Of a stretch of 8,366 bases of DNA, positions 1 to 6,960 are shown in pieces (the stretch's first letter is position 1; every line of letters begins with the position of its first letter). The position numbers were made by a program, and so were the translations under genes. A model generated the notes under the pieces. That model saw only the letters and a program-made list of their open reading frames with translations, ran no database searches and was not told where the DNA came from. The stretch comes from JBAXTE01 sp038240835 (GTDB taxonomy: Bacteria; Bacteroidota; Bacteroidia; Bacteroidales; WCHB1-69): contig JBBRGJ010000146.1 of NCBI GenBank assembly GCA_038240835.1, positions 1 through 8,366 on the forward strand. Reading direction: 5' to 3'.

Positions 1-2
1 CT

Positions 3-134
3 TACAACGCAGTTGAGAAGTGGCATGAAATTAAACCTGAGATATTCAATCAAAACCCATTGCAGTTTAAGAATAAAGTCGTACTATTGCAAAGTAATAA
101 AGCAGGTTTACACCAACAACCTTGTGAAACTTGA
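3..134 (+). other. unassigned open-frame fragment joined to the hsdR remnant (partial, 5' end off window)
   Basis: Read from base 3, this frame is open for 43 codons to a TGA at 132-134, beginning YNAVEKWHEIKPEIFNQNP and continuing through a hydrophobic KVVLLQSNKAG stretch. The composition looks protein-like, and the other two frames are less convincing: frame 2 is full of stops and frame 1 stops at TAA. I do not recognise the family. It does not resemble the nuclease domain or the Walker A region expected just upstream of the HsdR DEAH box. It is most likely the 3' end of a different or degraded gene joined to hsdR by a deletion or insertion. It could also be chance open sequence, since only 132 bases are visible. 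Confidence 0.3.
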
Positions 135-2023
135 CAGATAAGGACACAAAAGATTTTACTATTGGACGTTTCGATTTGATCATTATAGATGAAGCTCATC
201 GCTCGATATTTGGAAAATATACCGCTATTTTTGATTATTTCGATTCGTTATTGGTCGGACTTACTGCCACTCCGCGCGCCGAAGTGGATAGAAGTACTTA
301 TGAAATGTTCGAAATGGAACAAGGTGTTCCCAATTTTGGGTACGAACTCGAAGAAGCCGTCGCCGATGGTTATTTAACTCCATACAAAGGCATTATCCGA
401 CATTCAAAACATATCAATGTGGGGATAAAATATGATGATTTGAGTAAAGACGAGCAAGAGCAATTTGAAAAAGTATGGGCGTATGAAATTGCACAAAATG
501 CACTCAATGAAGCCAATTATAAACGAGATATTAGAGGCGATGAGATGTTTTCATACATCGCAGAGCAAATTGTAACGAGATTCAAGATTTTATATCCGCA
601 ATATGGTGAGAATTATTGTGTGCTGATTGATAATTATGTAACTTACGCCCATAACTTGATAGAACGATTTGAAGTTCGAGATAATGACCCTCAAATTGCT
701 GTTTCGGTGGATATGTTGGATACTGGAATTGATGTTCCTGACATTCTTAATTTGGTGTTTTTCAAAATTATACGGTCAAAAATAAAATTCCTTCAAATGA
801 TTGGTCGTGGTACTCGTCTGTCGGAGGGAATCTTTGGCGATAATGACGATAAGAAAGAGTTTTATATTTTTGACTTTTGTGAGAATTTTGAGTTTTTTAA
901 TAAAAACCCAAATGGTGTTGATGCTAAACCTTCCCTATCGCTCACGGCTAAAATTTTCAACATCAAAGTCTCTTTGGCTTTTGAGTTACAATCGTTGAAT
1001 TTTCAAGAAGATGATTTTGCTAGAACGTATCATTTACAAACTAAAAATGAACTTAGAGCTCTAATAGTCGATCTCAATACTCAACGAATAGATGTTCGGA
1101 GAAATCTAATGTTTGTGGATAAGTACAAATTGGAAAGTGTTTGGCAATATGTATCTAATTTAGATGTTCTTGAGTTGCAAAATAATATTTCACCACTTCT
1201 TACTCCAACATTGGAAGATGAAAATGCAAAACGGTTTGATCTGATGATGTTTTATATTGAGCTAACTTTATTAGATAGTGAGAAAAATGCAGACAAAACA
1301 AAACAACGGATAGTTACCGTTGCAGAAGTATTGCAAGATAAAACGACAATACCCCAGGTGAAAGAAAAAATTGAAATCATCAAAGTATTGCAAACAGAAA
1401 ACTTTTGGGTAAACTTGTCATTGCCTAGTTTAGAACATGTAAGAACCGAGTTGAGAGATTTGATGAGATTTTTAGCAGGAGAAAAAAGACCAATTTTCCC
1501 AGTTAATATTGAAGATGAAATAGGCGATGGAGGTATTGCTCCATCCATTCCAATTGTTACTACTTATAATCGAAGAGTTTTTGATTACTTAGCTGAAAAT
1601 ATGAATACGAATGAATCAATTCGAAAGATTCTAAAAATTGAAAAGTTAGAGTATCAAGATATAGTAGAGCTTGAAAAAATATTATGGGAAGAGTTGGGAA
1701 CAAAAGAGGATTATGATAAGTTTGTAAAAGAACGAATTCCTGTCTCAAATGTGGCTGTTTTTATTAGGTCAATCATAGGAGTTGATAGGAATTTGGCCGT
1801 TGAAAAATTTAGCCAATTTTTATCCGATAACACATTAAACTCTCAACAGCACGAATATTTAAAAACCATCATTAATTACGTATGCGAGAATGGCGACATC
1901 ACTAGAGAAGTGATTGCAAACGACTCTCCATTTGATGGCTTTGATTGGGGAAAGGTATTTGGTGTCAATGTAAATGTTATTCCTATGTATGTAGATGTGT
2001 TGCATGGAGTTATCGTTGCGTAA
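131..2023 (+). pseudogene. hsdR: type I restriction endonuclease R subunit (HsdR, EcoEI type), N-terminally truncated and internally deleted remnant
   Basis: HsdR is the ATP-driven DNA translocation and cleavage subunit of type I restriction-modification. In the 630-codon frame I see the DEAH motif II in DLIIIDEAHRS (residues 15-25), motif III GLTATPR (43-49), motif V DMLDTGIDVP (194-203), motif VI QMIGRGTR (222-229), and a complete EcoEI-type C-terminal domain (about 480-628) ending naturally at TAA. Missing are the N-terminal PD-(D/E)XK nuclease domain and helicase motif I (Walker A), which must lie upstream of DEAH. The apparent start at 131 is a TTG that should be an internal leucine, with an in-frame TGA at 125-127 just before it. 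Family members usually run about 750-1000 residues. A further stretch around motif IV seems missing at residue 143/144. No hsdM or hsdS is visible. The frame downstream is long and free of stops, so decay may be recent. Family assignment is very sure; loss of function is inferred from the missing motifs. Confidence 0.9.
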
Positions 2024-2038
2024 AAAAGCAAGTTGCAA

Positions 2039-3106
2039 CTACAAATTCCCCAACACCCAAAGTTCAACTATTTCGGATGAGCGCCAGCTTGAGGTTCTTT
2101 TGGTTTTGTCGGAGGCAGCTTTTGCTTGTTTTTGAAGGAATTTCTCTAACTTAAATCGTCCACCCTCGGCTATCTCTTTTTCGATGGGATGGCTTTTGGT
2201 AACGTTGGTGATTTGTGCTAAGTTTGAGAAAAGAAGAACGATTTTCCCATCGGGGAGCAGTCGCTTTTTAGCTTTGGCGAAAAATTCTGGAAATAGATTT
2301 TCGTTGTAATAAATGGCTTCGTCTATTCGGTTTAAGTCGTGAGATTGTGGCAACCAGGGCGGATTGAAAACAATTAATTCAGTGGGTTTTTCCCATTTCC
2401 CAAAGAGGTGACCAAAGTCTAACTCAATTTTTCGTGATAGTTTGGTATCGCCCATAAACTCAGTCATGCCAATGATTGCATTGGGATTTGTATCGGTGCC
2501 AAATACTTTTTGAAATCCATGTTGAACCATCAGGTAGGAGAGAATTCCGCTGCCCACACCCACGTCGATGGCGGATTTTTTTGGACCTTGGTAACGTTTT
2601 AGCCAATTATCGAAAAGTTCTAAATGGTCAAATCGAGTCGGAAAGTAGGTATTGTAATAGGGGTGGAGTTTGTTGCGAAGAACTGGAATAGAAATTCCAT
2701 TCTGATACCATTGCCAAGCGCTATTCATCCCTTGTATTTGTGGAAAAGGGAGGAGGAAATCTTCTATTTCGGGGTAAAGTTTCTCGATCCACCCAATGGT
2801 TGGCGCTTTTTTAACCGCGAGTTTATGGTCCTTAATCTCGATGAGAATAAGATTTGATAATTTTTGAAATTCCGAACGATAATTGCGTTGTTCTTGAAAA
2901 GTATTATTGGGGAATTTCTTGCGCAGATACGATTGCAACTCTTGTAAAAGGGCTAATCCGTTGCTGTATAATTCGGTAATTAAAACGTGAGTTCCAGCTT
3001 CTAGTGATTTTATGGTAAGCGCAATATTCGACTCATGATCGAATAATAGGGTTGGTTTTCCAGATAAAATAGGTTCTGGTTTGTTTGCCTTTAAATCTGT
3101 AAACAT
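2039..3106 (-). CDS. class I SAM-dependent methyltransferase, HemK/PrmA-like (NPPW motif)
   Basis: This intact 355-residue protein is a Rossmann-fold methyltransferase. Motif I is IDVGVGSGIL (residues 180-189), which binds S-adenosylmethionine. The acidic end of strand 2 is GTDTNPNA (D205). The catalytic-type motif is NPPW (248-251) within IVFNPPWLP, as in enzymes that methylate an amide or exocyclic amino nitrogen (HemK/PrmC, PrmA, RlmG/RsmC-like, some DNA adenine enzymes). The first ~150 residues form a separate region with no motif I can name, perhaps substrate recognition. The lysine- and serine-rich stretch at about 325-343 precedes a final strand (EIVELWVLG) typical of the fold. The substrate cannot be told from sequence; protein or rRNA methylation seems likelier than DNA modification, because there is no target-recognition domain. 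The gene converges on the hsdR remnant with a 15-bp gap, which is probably positional and not functional. The ATG start gives a full-length N-terminus. Confidence 0.85.
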   Translation of the reverse strand: MFTDLKANKPEPILSGKPTLLFDHESNIALTIKSLEAGTHVLITELYSNGLALLQELQSYLRKKFPNNTFQEQRNYRSEFQKLSNLILIEIKDHKLAVKKAPTIGWIEKLYPEIEDFLLPFPQIQGMNSAWQWYQNGISIPVLRNKLHPYYNTYFPTRFDHLELFDNWLKRYQGPKKSAIDVGVGSGILSYLMVQHGFQKVFGTDTNPNAIIGMTEFMGDTKLSRKIELDFGHLFGKWEKPTELIVFNPPWLPQSHDLNRIDEAIYYNENLFPEFFAKAKKRLLPDGKIVLLFSNLAQITNVTKSHPIEKEIAEGGRFKLEKFLQKQAKAASDKTKRTSSWRSSEIVELWVLGNL

Positions 3107-3123
3107 CGATTTTCTTTTTTTTA

Positions 3124-3131
3124 CAAAGGTA
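3124..3131 (-). promoter_or_regulatory. candidate -7 promoter box for the methyltransferase gene
   Basis: On the minus strand this reads TACCTTTG, an exact match to the Bacteroidota -7 consensus TAnnTTTG, and it ends 17 bases before the ATG at 3106. I see no good TTTG (-33) box about 20 bases further upstream, where the first dispersed repeat copy begins (from 3138). The resulting leader would be very short. Placement is suggestive only. Confidence 0.35.
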
Positions 3132-3137
3132 ATGAAA

Positions 3138-3272
3138 CTTTTTTTAGCTTTTTGGGAGAACTCTTGTAATCTGATTCTGTCTGGGATTTTGGAAACTGGA
3201 GTTTATCCCACAAGGCCAGAGGTCAAGGTGTTACACAAAAACTAAAACTCCGAAGTGAATTGGTTGTTTTTA
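3138..3272. repeat. dispersed repeat, copy 1 (diverged)
   Basis: This stretch aligns along its whole length with 3518-3652. Shared blocks, in order, are CTTTTTTTAGCTTTTT, then a CTTG core, GGGATTTTG, ACTGGAGTTTATC, CAAGGC, GTCAAGG, an A-rich stretch, and CCGAAGTGAATTGGTT, which matches TCGAAGTAAAATGGTT in copy 2. It starts only 31 bp from the methyltransferase ATG. It holds no credible reading frame. It differs from copy 2 at many positions, so it is either an old copy or a different subfamily. Confidence 0.7.
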
Positions 3273-3310
3273 TCCTTTAGAAAGTACTTGCAAGTTTAGA
3301 TTTTGTCACA

Positions 3311-3335
3311 AAATTTGCAAAAAAAAAGCAAATTT
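3311..3335. repeat. short inverted repeat with an A9 loop
   Basis: AAATTTGC (3311-3318) and GCAAATTT (3328-3335) are perfect complements separated by nine adenines. Read on the minus strand, the stem encloses a T-tract. It is AT-rich and could arise by chance in this spacer. No role is assigned. Confidence 0.45.
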
Positions 3336-3360
3336 AGCGCCAAAATCAGTCTTGTATTTT

Positions 3361-3395
3361 GTTCTTAGCCCTTAGCTTCGCTAAAGGTTAAGAAC
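3361..3395. terminator. strong hairpin with CTTCG-type loop (structural element, possible terminator)
   Basis: GTTCTTAGCCCTTAGC (3361-3376) is followed after three bases by a 16-base arm (3380-3395) that is its reverse complement at 14 of 16 positions; one of the two mismatches is a G-U pair in RNA. The apex carries CTTCG. No run of T follows on the plus strand, so classical intrinsic termination is not shown. It may be a repeat-type extragenic palindrome. Its partner hairpin lies three bases downstream. Confidence 0.55.
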
Positions 3396-3398
3396 GTT

Positions 3399-3416
3399 CA
3401 GCCCACTTCGGGGCTG
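3399..3416. repeat. second hairpin, CAGCCC/GGGCTG with CTTCG in the loop
   Basis: CAGCCC (3399-3404) pairs perfectly with GGGCTG (3411-3416) across the loop ACTTCG. It sits immediately after the 3361-3395 hairpin and shares the CTTCG-containing apex, so the two look like one compound palindromic unit. It is GC-rich against an AT-rich background. Confidence 0.55.
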
Positions 3417-3444
3417 TAATACCATCCAACCAAATATAATGCAG

Positions 3445-3516
3445 CCAATCCAATCCAATCCAATCCAATCCAACCAATCCAGTCCAATCCAACCAGTCCA
3501 ATCCAACCAATCCAAT
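3445..3516. repeat. CCAAT pentanucleotide microsatellite with higher-order 14-bp pattern
   Basis: Five perfect CCAAT units (3445-3469) run into a degenerate continuation made of CCAAC, CAAT, CCAGT and CAGT units up to 3516. From 3465 a higher-order block CCAATCCAACCA(A/G)T appears three times, separated once by CCAGT. The 4- and 5-base units break any reading frame. The minus-strand frame across it (Trp/Leu/Asp/Gly-rich) is a consequence of the repeat, not a gene. Such tracts change length by slippage, so the exact number may vary between strains or assemblies. Confidence 0.9.
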
Positions 3517-3517
3517 A

Positions 3518-3652
3518 CTTTTTTTAGCTTTTTTGGCGAAGTCTTGTCCCGATAGCTATCGGGATTTTGCATACTGGAGTTTATCACGCAAGGCGTGACG
3601 TCAAGGCAAAAGTATGAATCAAAAAGAGTTTCTTCGAAGTAAAATGGTTTTC
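3518..3652. repeat. dispersed repeat, copy 2 (best preserved)
   Basis: This is the reference copy of the window's dispersed repeat. It starts with CTTTTTTTAGCTTTTTTGG, continues through GCGAAGTCTTG, a palindrome, ACTGGAGTTTATCACGCAAG, GCGTGACGTCAAGGC, an A-rich stretch, and TTCTTCGAAGTAAAATGG. It begins two bases after the CCAAT tract. It is related along its length to 3138-3272 and at both ends to 7550-7654. The minus strand gives a short peptide-like reading (QNPDSYRDKTSPKKLKK) of a kind I associate with mis-annotated repeat ORFs in Bacteroidota. I do not treat it as coding. Confidence 0.75.
3548..3563. repeat. perfect 16-bp palindrome inside repeat copy 2
   Basis: CCCGATAGCTATCGGG is self-complementary across all 16 bases. 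It replaces the unrelated TAATCTGATTCTGTC-type spacer at the same point of copy 1, so it may be an insertion or variable module in the repeat. With no unpaired loop it makes a poor RNA hairpin, and it is better viewed as a DNA palindrome. I recall this motif as common in Bacteroidota genomes, but that is memory and was not checked. Confidence 0.7.
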
Positions 3653-3893
3653 TATATTTGTTTTCCCACTTTATTCCTATATTAATCTAAATATTCAATT
3701 CAAATAAAGAAAATAATGTCATAATGTCATTGCTCTGCGCTAATCCGCCAAATTGACAGTGTGTTTGTTTGTGTAATTTCAAGTCAAAAGCCTATTAAGT
3801 AGTTGATTCTTATGTGTTTATGTTTTGATGTTTGTTTAAATCAAAATATTGGTACTTAATTTGAAAACACGTATTTAGAAAAATATAAATAAC
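3653..3893. other. non-coding spacer upstream of trxA
   Basis: These 241 bases are AT-rich and contain no reading frame of note. The only local pattern is the short tandem ATAATGTC near 3713-3729. An exact TATATTTG (-7-like) lies at 3653-3660 but would give a leader of more than 220 bases for trxA. No Shine-Dalgarno sequence precedes the trxA ATG; the upstream bases are A-rich, as is usual in Bacteroidota. Confidence 0.4.
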
Positions 3894-4193
3894 ATGAAAG
3901 AAAGTTTCAATACAATAATCCACAGCGGTCAACCAGTATTGGTTGATTTTTTTGCAGAGTGGTGCGGACCGTGTAAAACGCAAGCACCTATATTAAAAGA
4001 AGTTTCCGCAGAAATGGAAGGTAAAGCAAGGATTTTAAAAATAGATGTGGATAAAAATCAGGCCATCGCGGCTCAGTTTCAAGTGCAAAGCGTGCCAACA
4101 TTGATTCTTTTTAAAAATGGGAATCCTGTTTGGCGACAATCCGGAGTGGGTCAAAAGCGGCAACTGATAGATCTTATCAATCAGCATCTATAA
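3894..4193 (+). CDS. trxA: thioredoxin
   Basis: This is a cytoplasmic disulfide reductase of 99 residues that passes electrons from thioredoxin reductase to client proteins. The active site WCGPCK is at residues 23-28 (Cys24 and Cys27). The buried acidic residue is D18 in VDFFAEW, and the cis-proline loop SVPTLILF places Pro68 next to the active site. The glycine-containing C-terminal strand and helix are present. There is no signal peptide or membrane segment. It is slightly shorter than E. coli TrxA (about 108) because the first strand and helix are abbreviated; an ATG directly at the first helix makes this start reasonable. clpB follows 125 bp downstream on the same strand. The fold and activity are clear. 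Whether this is the main thioredoxin or one of several paralogues cannot be told here. Confidence 0.93.
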   Translation: MKESFNTIIHSGQPVLVDFFAEWCGPCKTQAPILKEVSAEMEGKARILKIDVDKNQAIAAQFQVQSVPTLILFKNGNPVWRQSGVGQKRQLIDLINQHL

Positions 4194-4219
4194 TCTGATT
4201 CAGATTTAAATTGCAATTT
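4192..4219 (+). terminator. weak paired palindromes at the trxA stop codon
   Basis: AATCTG and CAGATT (4192-4197 and 4201-4206) form a 6-bp stem overlapping the trxA stop codon, followed by the palindrome AAATTGCAATTT (4208-4219) and a short T run. The stem is short and AT-rich. It could give some transcript termination between trxA and clpB, but the case is weak. Confidence 0.25.
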
Positions 4220-4318
4220 TATAGTTAGTTTCAAATTAAAATGTACTTTTCTCAATATTAATGACTTACCTTTGATTGATCTTTAAATAAAAATGTGTAA
4301 TCATAAAAAAAACATACC

Positions 4319-6946
4319 ATGCAATTCGATAAATTTACAATAAAATCGCAAGAAGCCATAGAGCGAGCTCAACAATTGGCTTTAGAAATGGAGCATCAAT
4401 CCGTAGAGTGTGGCCATATTCTTAAGGGCATTATGGAGGTTGATGAAAATGTACTTCCATTTTTATTTAAGAAATTGAGCATCAATGAGCAAGCTGTTTC
4501 TGCTGCTTTAGTAAGTATTTTCAAAAGTTACCCAAAAGTAATGGGAGGTCAGCAATATCTTAGTCGGACGGCCAATGAGGCGCTGATGCAGGCTCAGAAT
4601 GCGATCAAAGATTTTCAAGACGAGTTTGTTTCTTTGGAGCATCTTGTGATTGGTTTGTTAAAAGTAAATGATCCAGTTTCAAACATGCTAAAGGATAGTG
4701 GATTGAATGAAAAAGATCTTCGAACTGCAATTTTGGAACTTCGAAAAGGTGGTCGGGTAACCAGTAATAGTGCTGAAGAAACCTATAATTCATTGTCTAA
4801 ATATGCTGTAAACCTTATAGAAAGAGCCAAAAGTGGTAAGTTAGATCCTGTGATCGGGAGAGATACCGAGATTCGACGAGTTTTGCAGATTCTTTCCCGA
4901 AGAAGTAAAAATAATCCAATCCTTGTTGGAGAACCCGGTGTGGGCAAAACGGCTATTGCTGAGGGACTTGCTTTTAGAATTGTAAATGGCGATGTGCCTG
5001 ACGATTTGCGTTCCAAAGTGATTTATTCGCTAGATATGGGCGCACTTATAGCTGGTGCAAAATACAAAGGTGAGTTTGAAGAGCGACTAAAAGCTGTGGT
5101 GAAAGAAGTAGCTGATTCGGATGGGAAAGTTATTTTATTTATTGATGAAATTCACACTTTGGTGGGTGCAGGTGGTGGCGAAGGAGCCATGGATGCCGCT
5201 AATATTCTGAAACCAGCACTTGCTCGTGGCGAACTTAGGGCAATTGGAGCGACTACATTAAATGAGTATCAGAAATATTTTGAGAAAGATAAAGCGCTCG
5301 AAAGAAGGTTTCAAAAAGTATTCGTGGACGAACCCAATGAAGAGGATGCGATTTCGATCTTGCGTGGAATTAAGGAGCGATACGAAAATTATCATAAAAT
5401 AAGAATTAAAGACGAAGCCATTGTGGCCGCTGTGCAGCTGTCTATTCGTTATATTACCGACCGGTTTTTGCCAGACAAAGCCATCGATTTAATTGATGAA
5501 GCCGCTGCTCATCTTCGTTTAGAAATGAATTCTAAACCTGAAGAGATTGATATTTTAGATCGTAAAATACAGCAACTTGAAATTGAACGAGAAGCTTTTA
5601 AAAGAGAAAAAGACAAAGAACGAATCTCGCTCATCTCTGCACAACTGGCGGATTTGTCCGATGAACGTAACCAGCTGATGGCATTGTGGGTGGACGAAAA
5701 ATCGGTGGTCGTAAATATTCAAACGATCAAACAAGCCATCGAAACGTTAAGATATCAGGCCGATAAAGCTGAAAGAGAAGGTGATTTGGGAAAAGTAGCA
5801 GAAATAAGATATGGTGCATTGCCTAGCAAAGAGGCTGAGTTGAAGGAGATAGTTGCTAAATTAAGTGATTATGAAAAAGATGGAAAACGTCTGGTTCGAG
5901 AAGAGATAATTACAGAAGATATTGCCGATGTGGTTTCCCGCTGGACGGGAGTTCCCGCCAATAAAATGCTGCAAACGGAAAAAGAAAAGTTGTTGCATAT
6001 AGAAGAAGAACTTCACAAACGTGTTGTTGGACAAGATGAGGCTATTTCTGCAGTGGCTGCTGCTATTCGCAGAAGTCGTACGGGATTATCTGATGAAAAT
6101 CGTCCCATTGGTTCATTCCTTTTTATGGGAACCACAGGTGTTGGAAAAACTGAGCTGGCAAAAGCGTTGGCAGAATATCTTTTCGACGACGAAAAACTGA
6201 TGACTCGTATAGATATGAGCGAATATCAGGAACGACACGCTGTGTCCAGATTGGTGGGAGCGCCTCCGGGATATATAGGGTACGAAGAAGGTGGTCAACT
6301 GACCGAAGCTGTGCGTAGAAAACCTTATTCGGTGGTGCTTTTAGACGAAATAGAAAAAGCTCATCCCGATACATTCAATGTTTTATTACAAGTGCTAGAG
6401 GATGGTCGGTTAACTGACAATAAAGGTCGTGTGGCTAATTTTAAAAACACTATCATTGTTATGACCTCAAATTTGGGATCTGATTTGATTCGAGATAATT
6501 TTTCGGAAATCAATGAGAAAAATGCCGAAGTAATTATCGAAAAAACAAAACAGGAACTTTTTGATTTATTAAAAGTGACCATTCGACCTGAATTTTTGAA
6601 CCGTATTGATGAAATAATTATGTTCCGTCCATTGTCTATCGCTGATTTAGTGGGAATTATTCGCATTCAACTTAATATATTGTTAGAGATATTGGCGAAA
6701 CAAAATATTACATTTAATATTACCGATAAATGCCTTAATTATTTACAAGAGGAAGGATTTGATCCACAGTTTGGAGCTCGTCCATTGAAGCGATTAATTC
6801 AACGAAAAATTTTGAACGAACTTTCCATCGCAATATTAGAAGATAAAGTAGTTCCAAATTCCCACATCGTAATTGATGAGATCGACCACAAAATTATTTT
6901 CAGAAGTGCCGAAAATGAAATCGAAGAGAAAATATTTGAAGTATAA
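4319..6946 (+). CDS. clpB: ATP-dependent protein disaggregase ClpB (Hsp104 family)
   Basis: ClpB is a hexameric AAA+ machine that, with DnaK, pulls polypeptides out of aggregates after heat or oxidative stress in the cytosol. The 875 residues have the full family layout. The N-terminal Clp repeat domain covers about 1-145. The first nucleotide-binding domain has Walker A GEPGVGKT (204-211) and Walker B VILFIDE (271-277). A long coiled-coil middle domain runs from about 405 to 520, rich in Lys/Glu heptads, and is the feature that separates ClpB from ClpA and ClpC. The VVSRWTGVP linker is at 538-546. The second nucleotide-binding domain has Walker A GTTGVGKT (604-611) and Walker B VVLLDE (672-677). 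Sensor 2 motif GARPLKR lies near the C-terminus. Length matches the usual 855-875. I find no CIRCE operator (TTAGCACTC-N9-GAGTGCTAA) in the 125-bp upstream spacer, so HrcA control is not indicated. The N-terminus aligns well from this ATG. Confidence 0.97.
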   Translation: MQFDKFTIKSQEAIERAQQLALEMEHQSVECGHILKGIMEVDENVLPFLFKKLSINEQAVSAALVSIFKSYPKVMGGQQYLSRTANEALMQAQNAIKDFQDEFVSLEHLVIGLLKVNDPVSNMLKDSGLNEKDLRTAILELRKGGRVTSNSAEETYNSLSKYAVNLIERAKSGKLDPVIGRDTEIRRVLQILSRRSKNNPILVGEPGVGKTAIAEGLAFRIVNGDVPDDLRSKVIYSLDMGALIAGAKYKGEFEERLKAVVKEVADSDGKVILFIDEIHTLVGAGGGEGAMDAANILKPALARGELRAIGATTLNEYQKYFEKDKALERRFQKVFVDEPNEEDAISILRGIKERYENYHKIRIKDEAIVAAVQLSIRYITDRFLPDKAIDLIDEAAAHLRLEMNSKPEEIDILDRKIQQLEIEREAFKREKDKERISLISAQLADLSDERNQLMALWVDEKSVVVNIQTIKQAIETLRYQADKAEREGDLGKVAEIRYGALPSKEAELKEIVAKLSDYEKDGKRLVREEIITEDIADVVSRWTGVPANKMLQTEKEKLLHIEEELHKRVVGQDEAISAVAAAIRRSRTGLSDENRPIGSFLFMGTTGVGKTELAKALAEYLFDDEKLMTRIDMSEYQERHAVSRLVGAPPGYIGYEEGGQLTEAVRRKPYSVVLLDEIEKAHPDTFNVLLQVLEDGRLTDNKGRVANFKNTIIVMTSNLGSDLIRDNFSEINEKNAEVIIEKTKQELFDLLKVTIRPEFLNRIDEIIMFRPLSIADLVGIIRIQLNILLEILAKQNITFNITDKCLNYLQEEGFDPQFGARPLKRLIQRKILNELSIAILEDKVVPNSHIVIDEIDHKIIFRSAENEIEEKIFEV

Positions 6947-6960
6947 CTGTGGTCTTAAAA

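Noticed and set aside
3361..3416. Integron attC site
   Set aside because: The hairpins lack the RYYYAAC and GTTRRRY core sites, and no cassette or integrase is nearby.
3445..3516. CRISPR array
   Set aside because: The units are 4-5 bp with no spacers; it is a simple tandem repeat.
3381..3587. Minus-strand 68-codon frame with Trp/Leu/Asp/Gly repeats
   Set aside because: It is the translation of the CCAAT microsatellite plus the edge of dispersed repeat copy 2; it has no support as a protein.
3653..3660. TATATTTG as a trxA promoter -7 box
   Set aside because: The consensus match is exact, but it lies over 230 bases before the trxA ATG and the upstream -33 candidate is only TTTC, so I could not support it.
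4271..4304. TTTG (4271-4274) and TAATCATA (4298-4305) as a clpB promoter
   Set aside because: The -7 part does not match TAnnTTTG and the 23-base spacing is long, so this is not convincing.
6113..6374. Minus-strand open frames within clpB
   Set aside because: They are antisense shadows of strongly conserved ClpB codons and have no features of their own.
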